A stretch of 64,000 nt of DNA from Paenibacillus caseinilyticus (lineage in GTDB: Bacteria > Bacillota > Bacilli > Paenibacillales > NBRC-103111), in NCBI RefSeq assembly GCF_027533645.1, contig NZ_JAQAGY010000002.1, positions 124,001 through 188,000 on the forward strand, written 5' to 3'. A program made the position numbers and the translations under genes. Positions 36,382-46,400 of the stretch are shown one piece after another. Position 1 is the first letter of the stretch; each line of letters opens with the position of its first letter. The notes below the pieces were generated by a model, which had not been told where the DNA came from, searched no databases, and saw only the letters and a program-made list of their open reading frames with translations.

Positions 36382-36415
36382 AAAAGGGAGTCTGCCGCCT
36401 GGCAAACTCCCTTTT
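36382..36415. terminator. Hairpin terminator downstream of the antitoxin gene
   Basis: AAAAGGGAGT / ACTCCCTTTT with an internal CTGCCG/CTGGCA element. Short T-runs lie on either strand. Confidence 0.65.
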
Positions 36416-36496
36416 CGAGATGGTTGGTTTCATCTATTCCTTTTCGAACTAGGCGCGAATCACGGCATCCTAAAAAGGCGGATTATTGAATGCATA

Positions 36497-36685
36497 TTAG
36501 TCCAAGTTGTTCTCCTGTAAACCTCGCTCAATTCTCTTTTTCATGTTGTTGTATTCTGCTTCCGAGATCAAAACAACATTTTCGCCTTTCTTGCGAGTAA
36601 TAATAATCGTTTCGCAATCTGCGATTACTTCGTCACATATCTTTTTCAGGTTTTCTCTTGCCCTAGAATAGTTGACTGCACGCAT
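36497..36685 (-). CDS. Orphan Phd/YefM family antitoxin
   Basis: A 62-residue protein with the YefM/Phd DNA-binding fold: NYSRARENLKKICDEV, then ETIIITRKKGENVVLISEAEYNNMKK. It stops about 20 residues short of typical YefM, so most of the disordered toxin-binding tail is missing. No YoeB- or Doc-like toxin gene lies on either side. The promoter carries two TGTACA palindromes as in the yefM operator. Start 36685 follows GGGGAGGTGTGACGCG. The region is AT-rich against its surroundings, consistent with acquisition. It may be a solitary regulator or a decaying module. Confidence 0.8.
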   Translation of the reverse strand: MRAVNYSRARENLKKICDEVIADCETIIITRKKGENVVLISEAEYNNMKKRIERGLQENNLD

Positions 36686-36717
36686 CGCGTCACACCTCCC
36701 CTTTCTCTTTCCTCTTT

Positions 36718-36739
36718 ATTGTACAATTTATTGTACAAA
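36718..36739 (-). promoter_or_regulatory. YefM-type operator (paired TGTACA palindromes)
   Basis: Two TTGTACAA palindromes with TGTACA cores at 36720-36725 and 36732-36737, centres 12 bases apart, lie just upstream of the antitoxin gene. The E. coli yefM-yoeB operator also uses TGTACA cores. Autorepression is likely. Confidence 0.75.
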
Positions 36740-36747
36740 AATACAAT

Positions 36748-36777
36748 CAAAAAAACCGCCTAACTAAAGGCGGCTTC
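36748..36777 (-). terminator. Terminator of the esterase pair
   Basis: On the minus strand GCCGCC...GGCGG is followed by seven T. It lies 80 bases after the esterase stop at 36857. Confidence 0.8.
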
Positions 36778-36856
36778 CATTATAAGTGCTATAAAAAGCG
36801 TATCCGCGAATCTAAAATGTCATTGTTCCAGCCTATAGCGTCCGCGTTCCATATAC

Positions 36857-37657
36857 CTACATCCCCGAGATATAGCGTCCGGGCTCCTGCGCCAATCCGA
36901 GATAGGCGAAGAAACGCAGCAGCTCCGCCTCCCAGAACTCCCAGGTGTGGCCCATCCCCTCCGCTTCATGATACCGGTAAGCGTAAGGATTGCCTTCGAG
37001 ACCTTCGAAGAATCCGCGCACGATCAGATTCAGATCGAGCCAAGGGTCGAGGCTGCCACAGGCATGGTAGACGCGGGGCAGGGGACCGCCGTTCGCCAAG
37101 GCTCTGCGGCCCAGGTGCTGCAGGTCGTTCCCGGTGCCCTTCAGGCTCCCTTCGCCGAACAGCTGGATCCGCTCCCGTGAGCGGGGCGAGCCGTCGTTCT
37201 CGAAGGGAACGTCGGATTTGTCCCCCGCGGAGAAGGCGCCGATCGCTCCATACAGATCCGGCCGGGAGAGGCCGGCCTTGAGGCAGCCGTAGCCGCCGTT
37301 GGAGTAGCCGGCGATATAGTTGTCTTCACGGGCGGCCGACAGGCGCGGGAACAAGTGGCGCAGCAGGGGCGGCAGCTCCTCCGTCAGGCAGGCATGGAAG
37401 CGGCCTCCGTGCTCCATGTCCGTGAAGCAGGATTGCAGGCCGCCGGGAACGATCAGCGCGATGCCGTACTCGTTCGCGTATCGCTCGGCGGCACTCATCC
37501 GCAGCCATGCCGTGTGGTCGCCGGAGCCGCCATGCAGCAGCCAGAGCACTCTGAGCTTCCCGTCTCCCTCATATGGCTGTTTATCCTGGGGGAGGATGAC
37601 GCTGACTGTGATGTCCATCGACAGCATGTCCGAGTGAATGTTCGTTTCGATCCGCAT
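36857..37657 (-). CDS. Alpha/beta-hydrolase esterase (putative-esterase/EstA type), copy 2
   Basis: A 266-residue esterase of the PF00756-like group, related to acetyl and feruloyl esterases and S-formylglutathione hydrolase. The oxyanion region is VLWLLHGGSGDHTAW, the nucleophile elbow AGYSNGGYG (S119), the acid Asp lies in CGSLDPW and the His in GMGHTWEFW. No signal peptide. It lies 3 bases after the paralogue at 37661-38446 and shares its layout, so the two form an operon. Deacetylation of pectin or xylan oligomers inside the cell fits the neighbouring pectinolytic genes but is inference. Confidence 0.87.
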   Translation of the reverse strand: MRIETNIHSDMLSMDITVSVILPQDKQPYEGDGKLRVLWLLHGGSGDHTAWLRMSAAERYANEYGIALIVPGGLQSCFTDMEHGGRFHACLTEELPPLLRHLFPRLSAAREDNYIAGYSNGGYGCLKAGLSRPDLYGAIGAFSAGDKSDVPFENDGSPRSRERIQLFGEGSLKGTGNDLQHLGRRALANGGPLPRVYHACGSLDPWLDLNLIVRGFFEGLEGNPYAYRYHEAEGMGHTWEFWEAELLRFFAYLGLAQEPGRYISGM

Positions 37658-37660
37658 GGG

Positions 37661-38446
37661 CTATTCCTCCTCTTTGGCCGTGCTTCGCGCTGCGAGCGGC
37701 AGCCGCTGAAGCAGCCGTTCGATGCACCGGTCCCAGTGCTTCCACTCGTGGCCGCCGGGACCCTCCTCATAGGTCAGCGGCAGACCGAGCCGGACGGCGT
37801 GCTCCCGGAAGCGCACATTGTCTTCGTACAGAAAGTCCTCCGTGCCGCACCATTGATAGAGGTCGGGAACGGCTGCTCCCGTACCGGCGAGCCGCTCGGC
37901 CCCCGCGAAGAGATCGTTCACACTGCCTTCCAGGGCATCCCGGCTCCCAAAAATATCGGCGGCCTGCCCGGGGTCGAGCCGGTCATAGGTACGGACCGCA
38001 TCGAGTGCGCCGGAGAATGAGGCAGCGGCCCCGTAAGTATCCGGTGCCAGGAGTCCCGCTTTCATGGCACCGTAGCCGCCCATGGACAGGCCGGCGATGA
38101 ACCGCTGCTCGCGGACAGGAGCCAATGGGAAGTTCCGCTCACAGATCGCCGGCAGCTCCCGCGTAATGAATCCGAAGTAATCTCGGCCGTTCGCCATATC
38201 CGTGTACCAGCTGAGATGAGCGGCGGGCATGATGACCGCCAGGGGCAGGCCTTCCGCGTAGCGTTCGATGCTCGTGCGCCGCATCCAAGCGCTCTGGTTA
38301 TCGGTCCGGCCGTGCAGCAGATAGAGGGCGGCATAAGGGCCGGGTGAAGCGGTTCCGCGCCGGCCGCCATGCTGGGGCAGCAGCACCTCCATGGGAACCG
38401 GCATGCGGAGCGTTTCGGAATAATAGTCGATATGCAGCCAAGCCAT
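37661..38446 (-). CDS. Alpha/beta-hydrolase esterase, copy 1
   Basis: A 261-residue paralogue of the following gene. The LLHGRTDNQSAW oxyanion loop, nucleophile elbow AGLSMGGYG (S121), acid Asp in CGTEDFLY and His in GGHEWKHW form the triad. The canonical GLSMGGYG elbow is closer to EstA/tributyrin esterases than the second copy. ATG 38446 is preferred to 38470 because AAGGAGG lies 7 bases upstream. It is divergent from the PL11 rhamnogalacturonan lyase, which suggests a shared role in acetylated pectin use. Confidence 0.88.
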   Translation of the reverse strand: MAWLHIDYYSETLRMPVPMEVLLPQHGGRRGTASPGPYAALYLLHGRTDNQSAWMRRTSIERYAEGLPLAVIMPAAHLSWYTDMANGRDYFGFITRELPAICERNFPLAPVREQRFIAGLSMGGYGAMKAGLLAPDTYGAAASFSGALDAVRTYDRLDPGQAADIFGSRDALEGSVNDLFAGAERLAGTGAAVPDLYQWCGTEDFLYEDNVRFREHAVRLGLPLTYEEGPGGHEWKHWDRCIERLLQRLPLAARSTAKEEE

Positions 38447-38964
38447 GCGGCAGCCTCCTTGGGATTCCACTATTTTGTACCCCTTCTACTTTCTTGATAG
38501 GGGACGAAGAACCCTTTTAAGCCCGGCAGAACTTTATTTAAACGCTTATATTGTCTGTTTTTTGAACAGGGACCACTGATTTTTGGTATTTATTTTCTTG
38601 AAATAATTAACTAGGATGGTAAAGCGGGGAAGAAAAGAAAGCGCTCTCTTCCCCAGTTCGAAGAAGGAAGGAGGAGAAGCCGTACATTCAGTAAGCGTTA
38701 ATTCTATCGGTCCGCAGGGACAAATCCCGCAGGCGGCCCGGAATGAAGAACGGAGGATCAAGATCAGGCGCAAAGGATGGAGTACGTACATGGAACCGGG
38801 CAGGAGTGAGGGACCAGTCACCGGATGCCGGTTAAATAGTGGCTTCGGAACAGGGCTTCGGAAGGGGAGCGGAGGCCGCTTCGGATTCCAACACCCGGTG
38901 CTGCGGAAGTCACACGGTCCCCACTGCATTCACCATTCCATGCAATGAACAGGAGGAATCGGCA
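38447..38964. other. Divergent intergenic region, esterase / PL11 lyase
   Basis: About 520 bases between the esterase operon and the lyase. The first 150 bases are AT-rich and may hold both promoters. A forward frame at 38616-38948 has no coding character or homology I can see. The long upstream stretch suggests a 5' leader for the lyase mRNA. Confidence 0.4.
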
Positions 38965-40845
38965 ATGGGTAGAAAAAGGTTCATGCCGCTGCATGCGGCG
39001 GCTTCGCTTGTAGTAACGGCCGTTCTGGCTGCATCCCCGGTCCTTCCACAACCCGGGGCCCAGGCTGCCGCAGCCCGGCAGGCGGAGAAGCTGAACCGCG
39101 GGGTCGTGGCCGTCAAGACGGCTGGCGGCGTGTTCGTGTCATGGCGGCTCCTCGGAACGGAGGACAGTTCGGTTGCCTTTAACCTGTACCGTGGCGGATC
39201 GAAGGTGAATTCGACGCCGATTACGGGCAGCACGAATTACGAAGATGCCGCGGGGACGACGTCCTCCAGCTATACGGTGAAGGCTGTCGTGAACGGGACG
39301 GAGCAGGCGGCCTCGCCTGCCGCAAGCGTATGGGGCTCCGGTTATCTCGATGTCGGCATCCAGAAGCCGGCAGGCGGAACGACGCCGGACGGCGTCTCTT
39401 ATACGTACAGCGCTAACGATGCCAGCGTAGGGGACCTGGACGGGGACGGCGACTACGAGATTGTCGTGAAGTGGGATCCGTCGAACTCCAAGGATAACTC
39501 GCAGAGCGGATACACCGGCAATGTGTATCTGGAAGCGTACGAGCTGAACGGCACCCGGCTGTGGCGCATTGATCTCGGCAAGAATATCCGCGCGGGCGCA
39601 CACTATACCCAGTTCCTCGTGTATGATTTTGACGGGGACGGCAAAGCCGAGGTGGTCTGCAAAACAGCGGACGGTACCAAGGATGGGACAGGGGTCACGA
39701 TCGGAAGCAGCTCGGCGGATTATCGCAACTCGAGCGGATACATTCTAAGCGGCCCTGAATTCCTCACCGTCTTCTCCGGCACCAATGGAAAAGCGCTGTC
39801 AACAATCGATTATGTGCCGCCCAGAGGAACCGTATCAAGCTGGGGCGACAGCTACGGCAACCGGGTCGACCGCTTCTTGGCCGGCGTGGCTTATCTCGAC
39901 GGCGTCAGGCCCAGCATTATTATGGCCCGCGGCTATTATACCCGCACGGTGGTCGCCGCTTACGACTGGCGGAGCGGCAGCTTGACCCGGAAGTGGACGT
40001 TCGACAGCAGCTCCTCGACCAACGGCTCCTCCACGGCCGGGCAGGGCAATCACAATCTGAGCATCGCGGACGTCGACGCGGACGGCAAAGATGAAATCGC
40101 TTACGGGTCGCTCGGCATCGATGACAATGGTGCGAAGCTGTATGCCACGGGCCTGGGGCACGGTGATGCGATGCACCTGGGGGACCTGAACCCGGACCGT
40201 GCCGGGCTGGAGGTATTCCAGGTGCATGAGAGCACCAGTGCCGCGTACGGGGCGGAGATTCATGACGCGAAGACCGGAGCGATTCTGTGGGGCCAAAAGA
40301 CCGGCGCCGATACAGGCCGGGGCCTGTCTGCCGATATCGATCCCCGCTACAAGGGCGAGGAAGTGTGGGCCTCGGGAGTAGGTCTTCATACGGTGACAGG
40401 TACGCAGATCAGCTCCTCGAATCCGGGCTCGATCAACTTTGCGGTCTGGTGGGACGGCGACCTCTCCCGTGAGCTGCTCGACCATACCGGGGGAACCGGC
40501 AAGATCGACAAGTGGGACTATAACGCAGGTTCCCTGACCCGGCTGCTTACGGCCACAGGCACGAGCTCGAACAATTCCACCAAGGGCAACCCCTCTCTGC
40601 AGGCCGATCTGATCGGCGACTGGAGGGAAGAGGTGATCTGGCGGACGGCCGACAGCTCTGCCCTGCGGATCTACACGACGAGCGTCCCTACCGCTACGAA
40701 GCTGCATACGCTGATGCATGATCCGGTCTACCGCCTTGGCGTAGCCTGGCAGAATGTAGGATACAACCAGCCGCCGCATACCGGCTACTACCTCGGCACC
40801 GGCATGAGCACGCCGGCGAAGCCGAATATTTATACCACTCCTTAG
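38965..40845 (+). CDS. Secreted PL11 rhamnogalacturonan lyase
   Basis: A 626-residue secreted lyase of polysaccharide lyase family 11, which cleaves the rhamnogalacturonan I backbone by beta-elimination. Signal peptide about 1-35 (MGRKRF..., then ASPVLPQPGAQAAA). An N-terminal beta-sandwich (LNRGVVAVKTAGGVFVSWRLLG) precedes an eight-bladed propeller with repeated calcium-binding Asp-rich loops (GDLDGDGDYEIVVKWD, YDFDGDGKAE, ADVDADGKDE). This layout matches Bacillus YesW/YesX. ATG 38965 follows AGGAGG at good spacing; the frame is open back to 38839. Confidence 0.93.
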   Translation: MGRKRFMPLHAAASLVVTAVLAASPVLPQPGAQAAAARQAEKLNRGVVAVKTAGGVFVSWRLLGTEDSSVAFNLYRGGSKVNSTPITGSTNYEDAAGTTSSSYTVKAVVNGTEQAASPAASVWGSGYLDVGIQKPAGGTTPDGVSYTYSANDASVGDLDGDGDYEIVVKWDPSNSKDNSQSGYTGNVYLEAYELNGTRLWRIDLGKNIRAGAHYTQFLVYDFDGDGKAEVVCKTADGTKDGTGVTIGSSSADYRNSSGYILSGPEFLTVFSGTNGKALSTIDYVPPRGTVSSWGDSYGNRVDRFLAGVAYLDGVRPSIIMARGYYTRTVVAAYDWRSGSLTRKWTFDSSSSTNGSSTAGQGNHNLSIADVDADGKDEIAYGSLGIDDNGAKLYATGLGHGDAMHLGDLNPDRAGLEVFQVHESTSAAYGAEIHDAKTGAILWGQKTGADTGRGLSADIDPRYKGEEVWASGVGLHTVTGTQISSSNPGSINFAVWWDGDLSRELLDHTGGTGKIDKWDYNAGSLTRLLTATGTSSNNSTKGNPSLQADLIGDWREEVIWRTADSSALRIYTTSVPTATKLHTLMHDPVYRLGVAWQNVGYNQPPHTGYYLGTGMSTPAKPNIYTTP

Positions 40846-40883
40846 TCCTAAGCCCCTCAGGATCATAGGAGGCACGGCAGCAG

Positions 40884-40922
40884 CACCCCTCCCGGAAGGT
40901 CCGCCTTCGCCCGGGAGGGGTG
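40884..40922. terminator. Bidirectional terminator, PL11 / CBO0543-type gene
   Basis: CACCCCTCCCGG / CCGGGAGGGGTG stem between convergent stops. Confidence 0.65.
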
Positions 40923-40974
40923 TTCGCGTGCGCCGTCCCGGGCAGATGCGGAAGAGACGGCTCCGCTTCGCGGC

Positions 40975-41550
40975 TCAGTCTTGGCGGTAGGCTGTTTTTT
41001 GGGCGAAATGAAACAGATCCGTGATCCACTTGCCGAGCAGTCCGCCCGCAATATAGAGGAGGAAGAGCTGCCAGTAAGGGCTTTCGTCCAGCAGGAAGAG
41101 TCCCAGCCAGCTCAGCAGCGGTTTGAACAGGAAAGAGAAGGCGAAAGCAACCCCGAACAGGCAGAGATAGTAGTTTTTGCGGGAGTTCAGCGTCCATTGA
41201 TAGAAGAGCATATAGACCACCGGGATCAGTGAGACGTCGAGCCCTACGCTGAATGTAGCGGTGGGCAGGAGCCGGTATGGATAAACCCACATGCGGTGGG
41301 ACGTAGCATACAGATCGACCTGGACTGCGATGAGATGGATGGTAAGTCCGTAGAAGCCGAGCCGGTAAGCCTTACTGCGGTCCAGCAGGAAGACCAAGGC
41401 CGCTAAGGGCACAGCGAATGTCAGAAGGTAGACCCAGAACTGCCAGGTACCGGGATGCGAATATTGATGCCAATACGCAGACCAGTCGAAGGCCAGGGAA
41501 GATGTCCGGTCCGAGAGTCCGGCAAGGGTGGTTTGTTGTTCGTCTGTCAT
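40975..41550 (-). CDS. CBO0543 family membrane protein
   Basis: A 191-residue membrane protein with about five helices. The family pattern is visible: YGLTIHLIAVQVDLYAT, MWVYPYRLLP, then FSVGLDVSLIPVVYMLFYQW. Members are common in Bacillus, Paenibacillus and Clostridium; function is unknown. Start 41550 follows AGGAGG on the minus strand. The DUF11 genes lie upstream on the same strand but are separated by a terminator. Confidence 0.8.
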   Translation of the reverse strand: MTDEQQTTLAGLSDRTSSLAFDWSAYWHQYSHPGTWQFWVYLLTFAVPLAALVFLLDRSKAYRLGFYGLTIHLIAVQVDLYATSHRMWVYPYRLLPTATFSVGLDVSLIPVVYMLFYQWTLNSRKNYYLCLFGVAFAFSFLFKPLLSWLGLFLLDESPYWQLFLLYIAGGLLGKWITDLFHFAQKTAYRQD

Positions 41551-41660
41551 GTGGGCAAGCCTCCTCTGTTCTTAGATTTACCAAAGGGCAGGACATCTTA
41601 TCCACAAGCGGATCTTAAGTCTGTTCGCCCGCATTGGAAGCCGGCCCCGCCTGAAACTGC

Positions 41661-41690
41661 CATACCTCAAGCTACCATACCTCAAGCAAG
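41661..41690. repeat. Two tandem 15-base units
   Basis: The 13-base unit CCATACCTCAAGC occurs twice with a 15-base period, just after the DUF11 terminator on the minus strand. No function is evident. Confidence 0.6.
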
Positions 41691-41702
41691 AATACGGCCA
41701 AA

Positions 41703-41728
41703 AGCCGCCGACCTGGCGGTCAGCGGCT
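41703..41728 (-). terminator. Terminator of the DUF11 genes
   Basis: On the minus strand AGCCGCTGACC/GGTCGGCGGCT forms a stem, followed by TTTT. It lies 25 bases after the stop at 41752. Confidence 0.7.
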
Positions 41729-41751
41729 CCAAAGGCACCTCCCGGCCCCGG

Positions 41752-43419
41752 TCATTCCATTCCGGGGTCGAGCGAAATGAAGAAATCGTCCGATTCGGCT
41801 CTTCCGGTATGCAGTGTTTCGTTCACTGCGTATTCGTAAGGTACGCGGATCCGCCCCTTGATCCAGGTCCGGTGGGGATGGCGCAGGATCCGCAGCAGGT
41901 ACACGATCTCCACGGAGCTGAACGGCGGCACCGTCCCGGTTCTCCCCGTACCGCCGCCGCCCATCCACCGCAGGCTGCCTTCCACGTATTCCGCCCCCAG
42001 GGGAATCAGGTCACGGAGCTGAACCGCGGCCGCCGTATTGCCCGAATTCGTAATCCTCACACGCACCGTGATGAGGTCTCCGGGATCGGCCGAGGAGGGG
42101 GCGGCGGAGGCGCTCACGGTGAGAATCGGCAGCAGCAGCCGTGTCACGGCCGCATTCGATATCGCGGATTGCCGAACGACCCGCCCCTGCCCGAGCTGCA
42201 GCGTATAGCCCACTTCGCCTTGGTTGGACAGGAGTTCCCTCAGCGGAGGGGAATGGACGGCAGTGACCGTAGATTCGAAGGTGACGGCGGTCCAGGACCC
42301 GGGCTGGAGCGGACCCAGGGGCACGCCCGAGGCGGGATGAGCGCCCTCCAGCGTGCGCCCGTTCACCTGTAGTACGCTGCCGAGGACGAACAAGCTGCCC
42401 GGCGGCACCGCATCGGTGAGCAATGCTTCTACGACAGCGTTGCCTGTGTTCTTCACGAGCAGATGATACCGGAGCCGGTCTCCCGCCGTGGCTGACGTAC
42501 GGTCCACGCTTTTGTCCAGCGTCACAGCCGGGGCCAGGACTACGGCTGCGGCTTCATTCGAATAGGCGACGCCGCGGGAGCCGGTGCCCGCTGTGTACTC
42601 TACCGCCGCCTGGGAGGCAATCTCATAAGGCGGCGCAGGCAGCCCCGCGACCCGGACGCGGAAGGTGACTTCGACCGAAGCGCCGGGCGCGATCGTGCCG
42701 AGGGCGATGCCCTGCAGGGGGGAGGCGCCCGGCAGGAACACCCGGTCCGCCGTGACGCTGCCCGGCACAAATTCGGCGAACGGCGACAGGGTATCGGTCA
42801 GCACGACGCTGCGGATAGGGAGGGATCCGTCGTTGAGAATGGAGATCCGGTAAGTGACTGTATCTCCAACCAGGGCCTCCGCGGGAGTCACGGTTTTGAT
42901 AACGGCGACCCGCACCCTCTCCACCTCTACGACGGAGAGGGAGGACTGAGCTTCTCCATGCACGAGGCGCCCGTCAGGCACCCGGAAGCTGTAGACCGCC
43001 CGGGCCTGATTAGCCAGCCTGCCTCCCGGGGGGAAGGCGAAAAGCAGCACCTGGAAGGAAGCGAGCACTTCTTCCCCGGGAAGCACGGTACCGAGCCGGA
43101 TGCCCGACTGCGGGTGTGCTGCAGCCTGAGGGATGCCGTCCACCGTCACCGAGTTCGCAACATATGAGGTTCCCTCCGGCAGCTTGTCGAACAAGGCGAC
43201 CTCGGCTGCAGCATTGCCGGTATTCCTCAGCCGGAGCCGGTAAGTCAAGGTCTGGCCGAGCATGGCTCTTGCCGGTTCGGCTTCCTTCTCCAAGGTAAGA
43301 TAAGGGCCGATGACCGGCGTATGCACGAGATTGGAGTAGGACTGTCCCGAATACCCTCCGGATTGGAAGCGGACGACCGATTGATTCGTCAGCCCGGAGG
43401 GCGGCCGCCGGGCGCTCAT
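41752..43419 (-). CDS. DUF11 repeat protein, C-terminal part of a split gene
   Basis: A 555-residue frame of surface-type repeats. It opens in the middle of a repeat: after MSARR it reads PPSGLTNQSVVRFQSGGYSGQSYSNLVHTPV, which is exactly the tail of the odd-type repeat whose front half ends the preceding frame. Four more repeats follow (LEKEAEPARAMLGQTLTYRL, VIKTVTPAEALVGDTVTY, LDKSVDRTSATAGDRLRY, and a degenerate last one). ATG overlaps the previous stop as ATGA, so translation could be coupled. I think one gene has been split by a frameshift, real or sequencing-derived. There is no sorting signal or membrane anchor at the C-terminus. Confidence 0.75.
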   Translation of the reverse strand: MSARRPPSGLTNQSVVRFQSGGYSGQSYSNLVHTPVIGPYLTLEKEAEPARAMLGQTLTYRLRLRNTGNAAAEVALFDKLPEGTSYVANSVTVDGIPQAAAHPQSGIRLGTVLPGEEVLASFQVLLFAFPPGGRLANQARAVYSFRVPDGRLVHGEAQSSLSVVEVERVRVAVIKTVTPAEALVGDTVTYRISILNDGSLPIRSVVLTDTLSPFAEFVPGSVTADRVFLPGASPLQGIALGTIAPGASVEVTFRVRVAGLPAPPYEIASQAAVEYTAGTGSRGVAYSNEAAAVVLAPAVTLDKSVDRTSATAGDRLRYHLLVKNTGNAVVEALLTDAVPPGSLFVLGSVLQVNGRTLEGAHPASGVPLGPLQPGSWTAVTFESTVTAVHSPPLRELLSNQGEVGYTLQLGQGRVVRQSAISNAAVTRLLLPILTVSASAAPSSADPGDLITVRVRITNSGNTAAAVQLRDLIPLGAEYVEGSLRWMGGGGTGRTGTVPPFSSVEIVYLLRILRHPHRTWIKGRIRVPYEYAVNETLHTGRAESDDFFISLDPGME

Positions 43420-46400
43420 GGCACCACGACCACCTGGAAGGTGACGGTCGAAGAGGCTCCTGGCGCGATCGATGGAAGCGATACGCCCGTCCCGGGATTA
43501 TCGGCAGGCCGCGAGGCGCCGTCCACCGTCACGCTGCCGGCGACAAGCCGGGTACCGGCAGGAATCGTGTCGGAGAGAACCACATTATTCACCGGCGCAA
43601 TGCCGTTGTTCGTGACAACGACGGTATAGGTGATCGTATCCCCGACGACGGCGTCGATCACGTCCGCGCTCTTCACCACCGAGACGTCCGGGGCGGATAC
43701 CGGGATCGTGAGAATGTTGGAGGCGGCCGTGCCGGTGCCAGCCCGGCCTGCCGGCGTGGCGAATGTAAAGCTGGCGAAGCCCGAGTTCACGAGCTGCTGC
43801 GGCGATGGCAGCGCATCGACCGTCACTTCGAGGGACACGCGGACGAGCACCGTCTCTCCCGCTGCCACGCTGCCCAGCGGGATGCCCTGGGTCGGATCGG
43901 CGCCGGGTCTGGGGGCGCCGTCAATGACTACGCTGTTCGGGATGAAGGCGGTCCCGGACGGGATGGAATCGGTCAAGGTCACGTTCGCCGGCAGATTGCC
44001 CGTGTTCGTGACGGAGAAGAAGTAGACGACCGTATCGCCCACCGTGGCATTGCTCGTATTGGCCGACTTGGTCACGGCGATCAGCGGCTGGAAGACCGGC
44101 GTCTGCACGATATTCGAGAAGCTGGTGCCCGAGAACGTGCCGGAAGTGAAGCTGGCGGAGGAACGGTTGCTGAGCACCGCGGGCGCCGGCAGCGAAGTGA
44201 CGGTGACCTGGAATGTGACGGCGAGGGACGTGCCCGGCGCGATGCTGCCGACGGGTATGCCGGCCGCCGGGTTCGCACCCGGCTGCGGCGTGCCGCCTAC
44301 CGTCACGCTCCCGGGAACGAAGACTGCCCCGGCCGGGATCGGATCGCCGAAGACGACGCCGGTCACATCCGCGATGCCGGTATTGGTCAGGACGGAAGTA
44401 TAAGTGATGGTATCGCCGAAGATCGCATCCACGGTCGGCGTCGACTTCACAATGCCGACGTTCGGTGCCGATACCGACACCGTCACCCTGTTGGATACGG
44501 CGCTGCCGGTAAGGGTCCTGCCGTCGGGCGGCGTGTAGGTGAAGCTGCCTGATGCCTCATTGGTCAGCTGCTGGTTCGTGGGCAGCGTATTGATCACTAT
44601 GGTGAAGGTTGCCGTTACCGGGGAGCCCGGGGCTACGGTGCCGATGGAGAAACCGGCGGCCGGATCCGCTCCCGGCTGGACGGAGCCGTTCACGATGACG
44701 CTGTTCGGCACGAACGATGCCCCTGCCGGGATCGGGTCCGCCAAGATGACCTCAGCCGCCAGATTTCCGGCGTTGCTCGCCGTCACCGAGTAGACGACGG
44801 TTCCCCCCACGGAAGCGTTCGCGGTGTTCGCGCTCTTCGTCAACGTGAGGAGCGGCTGGAAGACCGGCGTCACGACCGTATTGGAGATCGAGGTGCCGGA
44901 GAAGGCGCCGGAGGTGAAGCTGACGAAGGAACGGTTGGTGATGACGGGCGGGCTCGGCAGCGAAACGACCTGGAGCCGGAAGGCCACCGTAACGGAATCC
45001 CCAGGCGCAATGGAGCCGATCACGATGCCGGAAGCGGGCGTGGCATTCTCCAGGACCGTCCCGTTCACCTTTACGCTGCCCGGGATGAAGGCCGTGCCTG
45101 CGGGAAGGGCGTCGAATACCACCACATTGTCCACCACGGTGCCAATACCATTATTCGTGACGACGACCGTGTAGGGAATGATATCGCCGGGAACCGCATC
45201 CACTGACGCCGTGCTCTTGACCGCCGACACATTCGGAGAGGAGACGGGTACCGTAACGGTATTGGAGACGGCCGATCCGGTGAGCTGCCGCCCGTCGGGC
45301 GGGGTGAACGTGAAGGCGGCGCCCGCCTGGTTCACGATCTGCTGTGTCTGCGGCAGCGTCTCGATCAGGACGGAGAACGATACCGGTACGGCAGCGCCCG
45401 GGGCCACTGTGCCGATGGGGAAGCCTGCGCCAGGGGACGCGCCGGGAAGCGGCGACCCGTTCACGATGACGCTGTTGGCTGCGAACGACGTTCCCGGAGG
45501 AAGGGTATCCGAGAGCGTGACGGCCGCCGGGAAGTTCCCCGTATTGCTGACATTGACCGTGTAGGTGACCGTGTCGCCCACCGTGGCATTGCTCGTATTG
45601 GCCGACTTGACGAGATTCAGAATCGGCTGGAAGACCGGGGTGACATCGGTGTTGGAGAATACCGAGCTCGCGAAAGCGCCGGACGTGAAGCTGACAACGG
45701 ATTGGTTGAGCAGCTGGGCCGGTTCGGGCAGGGTATTGACCCTCACGCTGAAGGTGACCGTGACGGTGCTGCCCGGCGCGATGCTGCTGATCGCGATGCC
45801 GGTCCCCGGATCCCCTGCAACCGGGACGCCGTCCACGGCCGCGCTTCCGGCGACGTAGGAGGTGCCGGCCGGTACGCTGTCCGTGAACTGTACATTGGTC
45901 ACCGCCTCTATGCCGCGGTTGGTGATGGCAACCGAATAACCCACGATATCCCCTACGACCGCATCGATGGCGGGGGAGCTCTTCACCACCTCCACATCCG
46001 GCGAAGAGACCGGGAAGGAGACGGTATTGGAAGCGGCCGTACGGGTCAGAGTCCGCCCGTCGGGCGGAGTGAACGTGAAGCTGGCCGCAGCCTGGTTCGC
46101 CTGCTGCTGGTCCGGCGGAAGCGAATCGATCACGAGGGCGAAGCTTACCGCCACGCTCTGGCCGGGAGCTACCATGCCGACCGCGATGCCTGTCGCCGGG
46201 CTGGAATCGGGCTGGGGCCTACTCCCTACCACCACGCTGTTCGGGACGAAGGTGGCGCTGGGTGGGATCGTATCCGTCAGGGTGACCGCGGCACCCAAAT
46301 TCCCGGTGTTGCTGACCACCACCGTATAGACTACCGTATCGCCTACAGTCGCATTCGATGTATTCGCGCTCTTCTGCAGCGAGATCACCGGCTGGGTCAC

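Noticed and set aside
36817-37281. Plus-strand frame over the esterase gene
   Set aside because: It is Arg/Pro-rich with no ribosome binding site, opposite a gene with a complete catalytic triad.
38616-38948. 110-residue frame upstream of the PL11 lyase
   Set aside because: There is a weak start context, low complexity and no recognisable feature; it ends just before the lyase ribosome binding site.
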